From Lactifluus volemus (taxonomy: Eukaryota > Basidiomycota > Agaricomycetes > Russulales > Russulaceae), in the NCBI GenBank assembly GCA_022376515.1, contig WTXI01000011.1, positions 868,001 through 932,000 on the forward strand: a stretch of DNA of 64,000 bases. Reading direction: 5' to 3'. Below, piece by piece: positions 32,750 through 44,429 of this stretch; position 1 is the first letter of the stretch, and each line of letters opens with the position of its first letter. The notes beneath the pieces were generated by a model, which made no database searches, was not told the origin of the DNA, and worked only from the letters and a program-made list of their open reading frames with translations. The position numbers and the translations under genes were made by a program.

Positions 32750-35700
32750 CTATAACAAGGGCGCGAGACGTATCCCCGCACTCGAGCTATACACAACTAT
32801 ACTGAACATATCATCCGCGCCCGGCATACCATCTACCCCTAAGCCTATAATGTACTGTCCCGCGCGCAGTGCGACTTGCGGAGTTACTGCGCCGGAACGT
32901 GCGTCTGTGAATGCCCCGGACGATGTGAGTGGTGGCCTGCCTATTCCGGCAAAAAGCTCCATCCGCACGAATGCGGGCGCATGAGGCTGCAGACGTATTC
33001 TGTGAGCGATTCCCAGATGGGCCATGAGCCATACGATAAGCGACAGCTGAGGTCGAGAACATACTTGACATTCGCAGGCGTGGGTAACTCGAGGGTATAC
33101 TTGGGACGTGCACTACTTCCCCTAAGCGTAAAAATTAGTAAACGATATCCAAAAGTTCCGTTGGTTACGGAAAGTATGTGGAAAGCCGTGCACACCATTT
33201 CCCATGCAGGGTTTTGTTGAACATCCCAGCGCCCTCTTGTGGGATAGAATCCACTTCAACTCGGCGCGAGCTGCACACCAACAGCGAAAATGCACCTTGG
33301 TGGGTGGGCGAGAAGGCAGATACGGTAAGTGTGAAGTCGCCCTCTGGAGGGTATCGTGTGAGTTAATGGAAGGGAAGATCCGGCAAGACGGCGCCGACAT
33401 ACCGGGAAGCTCTGTGGAAAAGTGTGCGAAACCATACTTGTAGGCACCTGAAGTCGCCACGATGTCACTCTGCACGACGCTGCCCGTTTCAAGATACATC
33501 AGAAACTCGGATTTGGGCCATATGAATGAAGAACAATCCGCACTCAAAGACGCGCTCGCCGCGGCCCCAAGTAATCATTGCATTGACGGGCAAGTCTCGC
33601 GGCGCATGCAGCAAGACCTCGACGCGTGTTCTCGCCGGAGGCCCGGATTGCGTTGTTGTGGGCACACGTAGGCGGTATTGCGGATTTACCATGTATGTGG
33701 CCAAGGTGTAATTTCCGCCAGACGTCTTGGCTGTCAAGGCGCCAGTTATCTTGAGATCAAATGGAAGTGTGCGAATCGTCTCGTCCCAACGCATCGTACG
33801 CCCCGAGTACGCAGTCACAGTGAAGCCAATGTCGTCAAAGGGGCCATCGTAAGAAAGGCTCATGGTGATTGTGCCAGAAGTATCGCGGGAGGGAACGTTC
33901 ACCCGCACCTACGATGTGTTAATAAGGGTCGGCGATGGTGGCAAGGTCCTTACCAAGACATGTGGGTGGTCGGTGTAGACACCCTCGGTCTTGGCGGTAT
34001 TTGCAAAGTTCCTTGGGGCGTCGAGGTGACCATAGTCGTAATCTGCATGGAGTGAGATGAACTCGGAGGATCGGCGAGTATCTGTTCGATGCCGCGTCAG
34101 GTGTATCCAAACATCTTCCGCTGGGCTTTGTTTGTCGTTTGGGTGCTCGAGCAGGAGCCGAAGTGTCTGGTGAACAGCTGCGAAAAATGTGAGAATAGCT
34201 TACATAGGTTCACTGGCATGGACAACACACATTCGTCTCTTCCCGCCTGCGATAGATGAGTGACTCTCCAAATACTGAATGACACAGAGTTGGGAACGCA
34301 GACGATTGAAATGTAGGCAGGGCTCACCCGTGGTGGAGCAGCTGGTTTCCGAACATCGCCGGATTCCAATTGATGCATATACTCCCAAATAGAGCGCAGA
34401 CATCGTCCCACGCTATATCGATGAACCCTAAGTGAAGATGAGCCTTATCATGTACAAAGAATCAGAATGTTCCTACGCTTCTGATTGTCGCCTTCGTTGT
34501 CTAGTGATAAATCTTCGAGGAGGGAATCGACTTGGTCATCAGCCTCATCCCTCGGGAGCCACGAGTCCAGGATTGTCAGCCACCTCGATCCATTTTCAGT
34601 CTCTTTGATATCTTTTGATTCGGGAGTCAGAAGGTGTCAGCGCCTGACACAAATCAATTGACCTATCACAGCGTAGCAGTGTGCAGGAAGGAGCTTCACA
34701 TGCCCCAGTCGGCGATAGTCGGTTATCCGTCCCCACAGTTAAGACGCACTGTCCTATGAACAACTGGCTATAAATAACAAAGTAGATATGTACGCAATAT
34801 GCGCACCATCACCGAAATTGCGGACGAGCCGTGACCAAGTCTGTTCCCGCTGGAATGAAGGGCTGTAGAGATGAAGTACTCATTTACGAGATGTGAAGTG
34901 GACGTTACCTCTTGACTTCAAGGTAGTCTGGTATCCACCCGGTCAGCGCACTGGGTCAATCAGATACTTGGATATAACATGAGGAAAGGGTAAAGCTCGC
35001 ACTGTACATCCGTACTCGAGTCTCTAAGGCACTCCATCAGTCATGGCCACGAAGTTCGGACGAGTAAACTGACGCACGAGCCAGGGAAATCGTACCCTCC
35101 CATGAGTTTCAAATACTGTGGGAGAATGAATGGGCCACGCCGATGCCGAAACCACCCCATACGTACCGCTTTCTCGACCAGGGAAGGCCAGATGTCCATT
35201 CTCCCCTTGCTTGTCAAGCACATACGACATCCATCAGGACGAAATGGGAGGCGGTCGTCTATCACTGCATACACGTGGATCACGATAAGCCATGGAAGTT
35301 CACATCAGGGGGGGGAAATGAACCGTAAATGTACTAACCAACCTAGCGATCGACGAGGGACGAATGTGAGAATTGGGTATTACATTTTCAGAGTGATATG
35401 TGCGCTTAACTCGTCGGTGTGCTCCGTTGAAGAGGACCTTGAGTTCATATCCGCCTGTCGAAGATAGTCGAGGCCTTCCGTCTAGCCCTCGGGGATAGAG
35501 GGAGGGCAAAGCCGCCTGTATTGAGAACTCTGATGTGAAAACCCGACAGGTAATGTGGGTGTGGGTCAGCGGACCTGAGAGTCATGTGTCCGACTATGCA
35601 GCAGACAGATGATGATCGAAGCACATAGGGAACAATCGGCTACGACCCGTTGCACGATGTCTTGTAGACAAAGTTCCGATGAGAAAATCTTGGTCTTGGC

Positions 35701-36331
35701 ATTCGCGAATACTTCGCTTGGCCGGCGCCAAACGACCCCTGCTTCCTTCTGTTCAGGTGACAACTCGGGAAATCCATCGGGATCGCTAAATCAACCAGAT
35801 GAGCCCCTTCGAACCGGAGCGAGATAGATGGTAAAAGCGTACCTGAACAACGTCCCCGTTATCGTTCCCTCTGAAGACGTGCTGGTCCACAGAGGCACCG
35901 CGAGGCGATTGACGATCGACCCCTTTCGCAACACAAGTTGTTGTTCCTCTGTGTGGCGTGTCGCGGTATCGGTGACCGCCTAACTTGGAATAAAAACACG
36001 ACGCAACGACGAACCGAGCGCAAATGGGTCACGCAAGACTGGTGCTAGATCTTGTTTGGCTGCTTTGATACGCTCCGCACGTTCCACGGCGCGGTCAGCA
36101 TCTTTACAGGCTTGCTCCCGAATTTGAGGGTGTGTTGAGGCACGGCTGAGGTTCAAGAATGCGGTGCCTGCTTGGTGGTATAAGTTGAAAGCAGTATCGA
36201 GATCTTTTGCGAGTTCAGCCTTTGTTGCACGTTCGTAGAGTTTCTGAATGGTACGACTGTGCAAGCTGGAGATGATGGGCAGGAGGACAAGGGCGTACCT
36301 CGGGTTCGGATATTAGAGACTTTGATTTCAT
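32750..36331 (-). CDS. RIM13: calpain-like cysteine protease RIM13/PalB with MIT domain
   Basis: ATG 36331 begins MKSKSLISEPE, spliced to an MIT domain (KLYERATKAELAKDLDTAF, then YHQAGTAFLNLSR) that would bind ESCRT-III. The protease follows: EEQ-type link QEQQLVLRKGSIVNRLAVPL; VADCSLCAS with catalytic Cys; VLFNGAHRR; VIDDRLPFRPDG; YLKLMGGYDFPGS joined through a 21-nt micro-exon (35003-35023) to ALTGWIPDYLEVK; LLPAHCYAVI with catalytic His; and LTILDSW where the Asn is expected. FGSICINWNPAMFGNQL and two beta-sandwich C2L/calpain-III domains end in FSIVVYSSSAGIRLAPLL. RIM13 cleaves the Rim101/PacC pH factor. Two junctions (about 35285-35425 and 34700-34745) do not keep frame cleanly. Roughly 18 exons. 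Confidence 0.85.
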
Positions 36332-36847
36332 ACTTTGCTGCACGCGATCTGCCGTGGGGTTTGTCTTGGCAAGGGCGATGAGGTGAGATGATGGGTAGGT
36401 TTTACTGTAAAATAAGATTCTTGGCAAAATACGCCTCGTGCGAAATTGGTAGAGTATTTGCGCTCCTGACTTTACCCGCATTGCGCGCTTACTAGGACTG
36501 ATGGGGCCGATGTAAGTATGTATGTATGTATGTATCTACTTCGCAAACAAATGGATGCGTGGGAGGGGAAAGCGGAGAAAATTGTACCTAATGCTATAAC
36601 TACTGAGTGCAGAAATTGTAACTACTTGTAACTATTGACCAAATGTGGCCCCCTAACGTGAGTGTACGTACATATGTAAAACAAAAATCGGAGTTGTATG
36701 TAACTACTAGTAAAACGAACAAGGAGCTTGTAGTACAACGAAGTGATAATCCAAGACGTGGCATAGAAACAGTCGAGACTTAAGGTACATAGCACGAGAC
36801 GCATTCAATCTGTGAAGGGGTATAGATGTAAGGCCGAGTCGAAGTGG
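36332..36847. other. intergenic region with GTAT microsatellite
   Basis: These 516 bp lie between RIM13 and KAP104. They contain five GTAT units at 36516-36535 and A/T-rich sequence with several short GTAACTACT-like repeats around 36598-36714. No gene seen. Confidence 0.4.
36516..36535 (+). repeat. GTAT microsatellite, 5 units
   Basis: Five perfect consecutive GTAT units sit just upstream of RIM13. Ordinary simple repeat. Confidence 0.9.
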
Positions 36848-39800
36848 TCAGACACCGTAACGCTGGGCTAGGCGTTCCTGAATAACCGGAGGGAACGCTT
36901 GGACCTGGGCAGCCCAACCTTGCGGATCGTGGGTCTTGAAACCCGACAACAGCGCTTGGAACATCGAGTTAAGCTCCTCGGACGGTTGGTTCCACCGGAC
37001 GATAGCATTGCAGAACCACATCAAACTCTAAACCATGGTCAATGACAAGTCATAAGGGTCCTTCGCATCCCACGTACTTTGGCAATTCCCATAGGATTCA
37101 CCTGGACGAGAGTACACAGCCCACGGAAGGCCGAATCCTTTTCCTCGTTATCGCGAATTTCAAACAGCGCTTGGCACCAAGCCTGAGCAAAGTCTGGTAG
37201 GACAGGCGCGACCATTCGTGGGTGCATGAGTCCGATACGTCCTATAGACACCGCAGCGTTCTCGTGCAAGCTGCGAGGTGCCTTCGGGTGTAACAGGAGG
37301 GGCACAAGACGTGAGATCAGCGGCTCCACCCATTGTGTAAATTCGGGTTCATCTACGAAGAGAGTGAGTTAGGCGTAGTCGTCGCGCTTCGAGGAGGACA
37401 TACCGCGACCGTAGCGTAGAGCCACCTCGCCAACGGACCATGCCGCATTATTACACGCAGAGATGAACTCGACCTTCGGTTCAGGATCGAGCTGAAGAAT
37501 GAGCTCCTGCATGACCTGTGGCATGTGTTGCCGCAGAAGTGGGAAGCACGCCATGGCGAGATCACCAACGAGGGCGTAGGCAGATTGCCGCACTGGTGCT
37601 TGCGGGTGCTTCAGACAGAGAACAAGCAACTGGAAGAACGCTGGCTGGCTATTTTCAATAAAAGGTTTGAGTGCCATTCCAAGACCTTGGGTCAAACCAG
37701 ACAACAAATCAAGGGCGACGACCAAAAATGTCTTGTCTGGCTCGTCAAGCTCAGGATTCTGCTGCCATGTCTGGTATTGCACGATGGACGTTCGCGCGAT
37801 GTTGACGCAGCGTTCGAAAACTGGCCCCGAGTACGGAAGGAAGGCAGAACCCATGGCAATGGTCACGGATGCCAAACACTAAAGATGAATCGAATGAGCA
37901 ATGTTGGCTGGATTTAAACGCGTCTGCAGCACCTCCAAAAGTGGATGAGATCCTCATCATCGTCTTTGAGCTTTGACCACTTCTTGGTTAGCGGTGGCAT
38001 CAATATCTCCACGAACATGGGATTTTGCAAGGCGGGTCCCACCGCGTCCGCCAGGGTGCCGACAGCGTCATAGAGAATGAGCATATTTTTGTGCTGATAC
38101 TTCTCAAATGCGAAAACGAGGTTACGCAAGACGGGCTCCAGGTATGGCGCGAGCTCAGCCCCGGCATCTTCCTCGAGAGTGGCGAAAGCGCTACATCCCG
38201 CTTCCTGAACACGTTTGTTGTTGTCCAGAACCATACGAAGAAGCTGGAGTGACAGATTAGTAAACATTTCACAGAAGCACAGAAGGACGTCGGATAAAGA
38301 TATACGTACGCCCTCCATAGTGGGAATAAAGAACTGAGTCTTGTGGTCCTCAGTAGTCCCTGCGGTGCACCAGCTAGCATATCGTCCTAATGTCCAGCAA
38401 GTGATTGACCTGACGAGGGGCTATGCCGGAGAGTAGAGTAAGGATATCCGTTTTTATCGGAGCAATCGGGACAAACCTTGGGATCGTTCAATGACTGAAT
38501 TAAGTATGGTATTAGCATTGGCAGGTGTGGCTCGACAGCTTCGATGCAACCTGAAAAGAAGCATTCATATATCAGAAAGTGTGCGAATGTAGGGGTTGGG
38601 TCACGTGTACCTTCAGCCATCGCGCCAAGTGCGAGGATAGCGCTCTCGCGTTGAAGCCAATCATTATTCCAGAGCTTGTTTTTGAGGGGTTCGAGCATGA
38701 CATTCAGAAGATCCGTCGAAAATCGAACAGCAAGCACATCAAGCGCCGCCGCGGCGCATTTACGGAGGTTCCACTCAGTAGACATCTCGTCAGCAAAGTC
38801 ATCATCGTCCATCTCATCTTCGAAATCGTCGTCATCGCCGTCAAGCTGCTCTTCGCCGTATGCGCCCACTTTCTTCGGAGCATCGGCAGCAGCCGAGTTG
38901 TCGCCTTCGCGGTCGAAGCCATGAGATTTGCCCCCGTAGTGACGAGGCTTGATGTCACTCTCCTTGTCGGGCACCGCCGCATCATCCTCCTCGTCACCCT
39001 CTAGCCAAAGCAAGTCATCATCGCTGTAAATCATGCAGTCGAGGAGGACTGGGGCCACGCGAGGGAGTAATGGGTGTAGATACTGGGCCAGTTCGGGATC
39101 CTCTGCGAAGGTCAACCAGAACTCACATGCCTCCAGCGCAACGACTTCGTTTTTATCCTTGGTCGAGAAAAGCATGTACTCCGCAACGTTGCTGAGTTCT
39201 GGCAAGAGTTTATCGGGGCGGGACGCGAGTAGGAGAACAAGGGCTTGGCAAACATGACGGCGAACTTGGGGCTCTTCATCCGAGGCTCGCTTAAAAAGAC
39301 ACGCGATGAACGTATCGATGTGGGCATAGAGGGCGTTTGCGTTGATGGGGACAAAGTAGGATAGGCATGCCACGGCATGCGAACGAATTTTGGCATTGGG
39401 ATGCTCAGTGAGCACGATAAATTTCGGAACCATAAAGTTGAGGGGAAAAGTCCCATTGATTTCGACATCGAGCTTTCGGGGATAATCTTCACATGCTTTT
39501 TCCAGTACATTGAAAGCAGCCTATGAGATTCAGAAGGAAAAGTTCAGCAATCTTGAGCTCAAAGACGCGAATGGCAAGTAACAATAAAAAACAAAACAAA
39601 AAGGGCAACAAGTTGTGTACGGCGGGTTGACAAAAAGCGAGCGGCTGTGGTGGAGCACATGCAAATACGCTCATGTCACGCATGAAGGGAAAGAGGGAGC
39701 CAGTAAGCGGCGTCGATCGAACAGACTGCTTGTCTTTTTCACCATTTGATGGTGAAATTTGACTTATCGTCTCCGAGGTTCTATAACGGCATCCCTTCAA

Positions 39801-40508
39801 GAGGAGCCTCGGTCTCCAAGCTGCGGGGGGGAATATCCGGGGCCTTGAGATATTCGGGAGAATGGATTTCCTGCCCAAGTTATGGGAGACAATAATGCGG
39901 CCATCGGCAAGATGCATACAGCGAGTGCAGCCAGCGCTCAGCAGCACGGCGAGGGAAAAAGGCAAAAGAGAAAGAATTGAGGGCGGACAAGGACGTACCT
40001 CTTGGTGGACTGTATCTTGGTCATCCAATTGATTGACCAGCAACATGAGACATTCGGGCCAATTTTTCGGCTCCAAGATGCCAAGGAACGCAACAATGTC
40101 TTGGGCAGCGGCGTTACGAATCATGTCGCTAGGGTCTCTAAATGCGTGCAAAATAGCAGCTTTAACAAACGAGATGACCTCCTGGGAAGCACGAAGGACA
40201 AGACGAGCATTATTCTTGAGGAGGTAGCCGGCGATGGTCCTGATACGATCTTCTTGTTGGGTGAGGGCGGAAAGGATGTATGCGAGATAGGCGATATAGT
40301 CGGGCGCGCGGGTAAAGCTGTTGAGTTTCTGTTATAACCGAACAAGGGGAACGAAATAAATCATTTGCGGATGATGAATGAAGGAAATGAACGATGAACT
40401 CACGTGGGTTATGCTGCGCTGGACGGCTTGATTCGTAGAGCTGGTAGATTCAAAGATGGTTGTCAAAATTTCATCGAGGTCGCGCTGTTGTGGTGACCAA
40501 ACGTTCAT
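36848..40508 (-). CDS. KAP104: karyopherin beta-2 / transportin nuclear import receptor
   Basis: ATG 40508 begins MNVWSPQQRDLDEILTTIFE and continues through HEAT repeats such as NNARLVLRASQEVISFVKAA, DPSDMIRNAAAQDIVAFLGI, AAFNVLEKACEDYPRKLDVE, HPNAKIRSHAVACLSYFVPI and EPQVRRHVCQALVLLLASRP. The long acidic loop (GDDDDFEDEMDDDDFADEM) is the H8 loop that lets RanGTP release cargo in transportins. MSTEWNLRKCAAAALDVLAV, AAWSVGEVALRYGRG and a terminal FPPVIQERLAQRYGV complete the match. It imports PY-NLS cargo such as hnRNP-type RNA-binding proteins. One intron, 39521-39998, is 478 nt, far longer than the rest. Confidence 0.94.
39521..39998 (-). other. unusually long intron in KAP104 with hairpin
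   Basis: Exon ends VHQE and AAFNVLEKA flank a 478-nt GT-AG intron. A perfect 9-bp stem with 3-nt loop lies at 39737-39757 (TTTCACCAT/ATGGTGAAA), with a further CCGAGG/CCTCGG pair nearby. I saw no convincing box C/D or H/ACA set. It may be plain long intron or host a non-coding RNA. Confidence 0.55.
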
Positions 40509-41739
40509 GATGTGGTAGAGAGTGCGTTCGAAATGGGACGCGCTAGGTTGCGGCTGCCGGCTGAGAGGGACTCTCCTCCCCTTTGAATTCTCTCTTCTTC
40601 AATAAAGTACACCAACACGCGTTACTCATCACACTGTCACATTATCGTCACATTATCGTCACATCACCTAATTAGAAGCCTTATTTTTTTTTTTTTTAAT
40701 TACATACAGTACATCGGAGATGAGCGCTTCTCATTCTCCATTCAATCGCATAATATAGTTACCCTCGTCCCCTCCTCTCCCAAGGGTATGCCCAGACAAA
40801 CACCCGAACGTTATGATTATGATCCCTTATCACACTAGATATTCTAGAAACTCTGTTCGACCCCTTGCCCGGTGATTCTTTCCCGGTTTGTTGGCCCCAG
40901 ATCTATATCCAATCTCAGAAATGAGACCGTGCCTGCCTCTAACTCCTCATCCCGGCTGAGCCCGTCCCTCTAATTATCTCTTTCACATCGGCGGTCCACA
41001 GCCTCATCTTTTGCGGTCAGCCTACATCTGATTATTGTAACCCACGCTTAATATGCACCGCTATCATCAACGTTGCCATATGAAACCCCGATCGTGGTTG
41101 ATCACAGAGAAATCCCAACCCCTGGGCAAGTACAGGGTGATTGAATGTTCTCTCTAGCCCGTCACAACTAACCCTTGATTCCGTATGACACAGCCCAGTC
41201 AGCTACCAGTCTCCTGTCGCAATGTCATTCATTTCGGTGTTAGCCAGCTTTGGCCGTAGAACCACAAACGTTCCGTTTCTACCGGCACAGCGTGGCCATG
41301 ATCTCGAGGTATACTCGTGATCCCCGCCTCTCCTTACTGTTGCCACGTAGTTGGCCGTCCAATGTGGCCGTCCAGTTGAGCCCACGGCGTGGCTATCTAC
41401 CATCGCCCTGAGAACGATAGAATGCCTTGCTTGCCGGACCTATTGAAATTGCAAGTCCGTTTGTGACATCAGCGAGGGTAATGTGTACCTATATCAAATG
41501 ACAGATGAGCTACGGCATAAACATCTCCCGGGACCACCTGCCATTCATTCTTCGGAGGGAGGGCAAACAAATCTTAATTAATAACTATTTCCATATCAAG
41601 GGGGTGTGTCATTATCCTTCAGCCCTAATCACATTGCGAAGGTATGGATTCTAGGTGGATAATAAGATATCATAACATCGAGACACAACGCAACGTCTTG
41701 ACAAAAAAACGGTCGTGTGCCTACGGCTAGCCTTTTGTA
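40509..41739. other. gene-free stretch upstream of KAP104
   Basis: About 1.2 kb without a recognisable gene. It contains a tandem 11-mer (TCACATTATCG, about 2.5 copies, 40637-40664) and a long T run near 40684-40699. Presumably KAP104 promoter plus FSH1-type gene 3' end. Confidence 0.4.
40637..40664. repeat. tandem 11-bp repeat, about 2.5 copies
   Basis: TCACATTATCG occurs twice in tandem, then starts a third time. It lies 129-156 bp upstream of the KAP104 start, so could be a promoter element or chance. Confidence 0.6.
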
Positions 41740-43026
41740 TCAACCTGCGAGTGGTGTGACTGCACCCGACCCGGGTTGAGACACTGAGGATGAACCTGGG
41801 CTTGGAATTTCGCTTGTCGGATTGAGCATGTACGCTCTAAGGAATGTCCGCCAGGATGCCTTGGACGGAACGAAATGTCCTTCAGAAGAGGCAGGGATGA
41901 GAAGCGAGTTTCCAGCCCAGTTTCAACGTACCTCCGTCATGCTCCTCGACCCGTTTACCGAGAGAATCATTGATTAGGACCCGCGAGCGCTCCTCCACTA
42001 CAAGAATGTCATTCCTCCCCAAAATGTGTAACGTAGGGGTCGTGTATCCTTCCGAGAAAATTGCAGCCGAGAGTGGCCCAGCCACCTTGAATCCAGACGC
42101 AGCGACGCAGAATTTCCTGTAGTTCGACGCCATATCAGTGATAAGACGAAAAATAGTGAATCTCGACATACAGCGGTGGGTGTGGAGGTTCCCCATCGAC
42201 AAGGAATGGTGGGTGAAGATGCGGCCGCTCAAGCTATGGACAACGCCATCCAGCTATCAACCACCGGGACACTTCTAGCAGGGTAGGAATCCGTACAAGA
42301 GCCGCTAAGAGAGCCGCCATGGCTGCACCTTGGCTACCGATTGATCCCCCAAAAGTGCATGAAAGAACCGGAATCAGACTGTGCGACCACCACGCTAGAG
42401 AATGGGTCTTCTCACCTGAAACCGAAGACGCCCTACAAAGCACAGGTTAATCATAAGTCGCCGCGAAGGATCGTCCACAAATTGATAAACTTCGGTGACA
42501 CACCTCGAAGCGTTGAGCTCTCAGAATATCCCGGAGATGCGCGAGGCTATCTTCGAGTCCGTCGGTGCGCGTGCGCGTCGGGTCGGTAAGCCACCAGCCG
42601 CGCGGCTGGAGCGCAGGGTCTTCAGACGTTGCGGAGGCTTCATGGGCACCGAATGCATCCGAGGTGGTGCTGAGCCCGGTCAGGTCCACGGGTTGTAACA
42701 CGTGAGGTGCGTCGACAAACACTACGTCGATTCCAAGAGAAGACGTCAGAATCTTGTCGATTGCCACAACAGAGGTGAGGCACACCGAGTTCGATGTCAT
42801 TGCCCAAACTCTTTCGAAGTGCAGCAACCTAAGAAAACTCAGATCAGCTGATGGGTGGCTATGTAAAACGCACGCGTTTGTTGAAGATGGTTGCGTTTTG
42901 ACTATACCTGTGAAGAAACGTCCGTCATCACCGGGTTTGACAAGCAGGAGCTGTGCGAGTCACTCGATGTGTGACGTACCCATGTAGCATGAGAACCTTT
43001 GGTGGGGGAAAGCTCGAGTCGGACAT
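41740..43026 (-). CDS. FSH1-type serine hydrolase (alpha/beta hydrolase)
   Basis: ATG 43026 begins MSDSSFPPPKVLMLHGYSQN, the oxyanion-hole opening of the FSH family. Exons follow with VAALRKSLGNDIELVFVDAP, HVLQPVDL and the nucleophile elbow GVFGFS|QGAAMAALLAAL, split by an intron right after the catalytic Ser codon. RPHLHPPFLVDGEPPHPPLK and FCVAASGFKVAGPL come next. TLHILGRNDILV holds the catalytic Asp and GGHFVP the catalytic His. The end (GSGAVTPLAG) is at 41740. The family resembles yeast Fsh1 and human OVCA2 esterases; substrate unknown. All junctions keep phase. Confidence 0.9.
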
Positions 43027-43168
43027 CGTGATGATCTCAAGCAGAAAGGTGGGGTCAGTTTAAACCTACCCCAACCCCAACGTGTGTGAATGCCGCTGAC
43101 TCTTATTCGGCAACCCGACTGGTATACTAGTAAGGTACAGTACAGTATTCAAAAAGGAGTACAATATA

Positions 43169-44429
43169 TTATTCGCTGTACCGATTGTCCTCGTCTGAAA
43201 CTTCTTTGACACGTTCGATGAGTCGCCGGACGCGCTCATAAACCGCAAAAACAACAGCCTGTCCAGGAGCGACGCGCAGAACACGCGGCGTGATCCCCTT
43301 GTAGAAAGAATGTATACCTTCACGTCGCCACATGTCTGACGCAATTGAAGCTATCCGCGCGATCGCTGACGTATCGGCAGGGAACGTTGCCTTCTGTAAA
43401 CCTGCGCGTCATTGCGGAGGTAAGTGGGTAAGCAGCGGAAACCAATCAGCGCGAAAGATAACGAACGGGTCTTGATAGTGTCTATTGGTGCATTAGAAAA
43501 TGGTCCCATAGCACCGGATATGAGGCCAATAATCATGTGCTGATAGGTCGGAAGGTCTGACAGCTCTGGCTGTTGTCGATGTGCAAATTTCTTCAGCTCT
43601 TGATAAGCGGTGAAATTTGCGCCTGCACCGGTGGTCAATTTGCGTCATATATACGTATACAGCCGACACACCTTGATTAGTCGCTTGCCGAAGCGCGGTG
43701 AGCGTCACGCCTCGATAGAGCACCGAGAACCCCTCCTCGCGAACAAGTTTATACACGGCGTGACCTGCATTACGATATTGTGGCGTCTCCAGAGGGTCGG
43801 CTAGCGAGTGCATCTGTGCCTGCAGGCGGATCTTGACAACCTCCATGGGATTCACTACCAGGACCGCTTCCGTAGTGCCAGCACCAAGGCCAGCTGAGAA
43901 AAAAAAAAGGCAGGTAAACCTTCTGGCAGTCGCACAGGATAGAACGCACCCAGGAAAATGCTACCAACGGGAGTTTTGCCTGTCTCGGGATCTGCAAGCC
44001 ACCCCTTGTACGTCTCAAAACTCGCAAATCGGATCGCCATCTTCGGAACAATGCCGGAGAGCACAGCGCCAAGGCCCTTGTATAGTGCGAGTGGTGTCTC
44101 GCGCCGCACGATCATGGCGCCGGTGGCAATGAAGCCACGAGGTTTCGTCTATTCACAGAGGGAATACCGATGGTATACGCTAACTAATACGTACCACGAA
44201 AAACCGAGCACTAACACGTACCCCTGGAGTGCGCCCGGATTTGGACAGCTGCATCCGCACTTTGATAGTGTCGAGCGGCTGGCAGCATAGCTATGGCAAG
44301 GTGAATGATTGGAAGGCAGTTTCTAAATGTGCAGAGATGACGCACCGCTTCCATTGCTCCAGCTATACCCCCAGCCGTGATATGGGTACCAAAACCAACA
44401 GGTTTCCTGTCGCTGGATGCCCTCGACAT
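43169..44429 (-). CDS. SFC1: mitochondrial succinate/fumarate carrier
   Basis: A three-repeat mitochondrial carrier starts at ATG 44429 (MSRASSDRKPVGFGTHITAG). Repeat 1 signature QPLDTIKVRMQLSKSG lies just after the first intron. Repeat 2 has NPMEVVKIRLQAQ and repeat 3 NAPIDTIKTRLQK. Other blocks include ALYKGLGAVLSGIVPKMAIR, FASFETYKGWLADPETGK, LYRGVTLTALRQATNQ and IHSFYKGITPRVLRVAPGQA. The protein ends KEVSDEDNRYSE. Together these fit Sfc1/Acr1, which exchanges succinate for fumarate across the inner membrane for growth on C2 compounds. The stop lies 142 bp from the FSH1-type start, same strand. Confidence 0.92.

Noticed and set aside
38579..39004. Plus-strand 141-codon frame
   Set aside because: Antisense to the transportin acidic loop exon.
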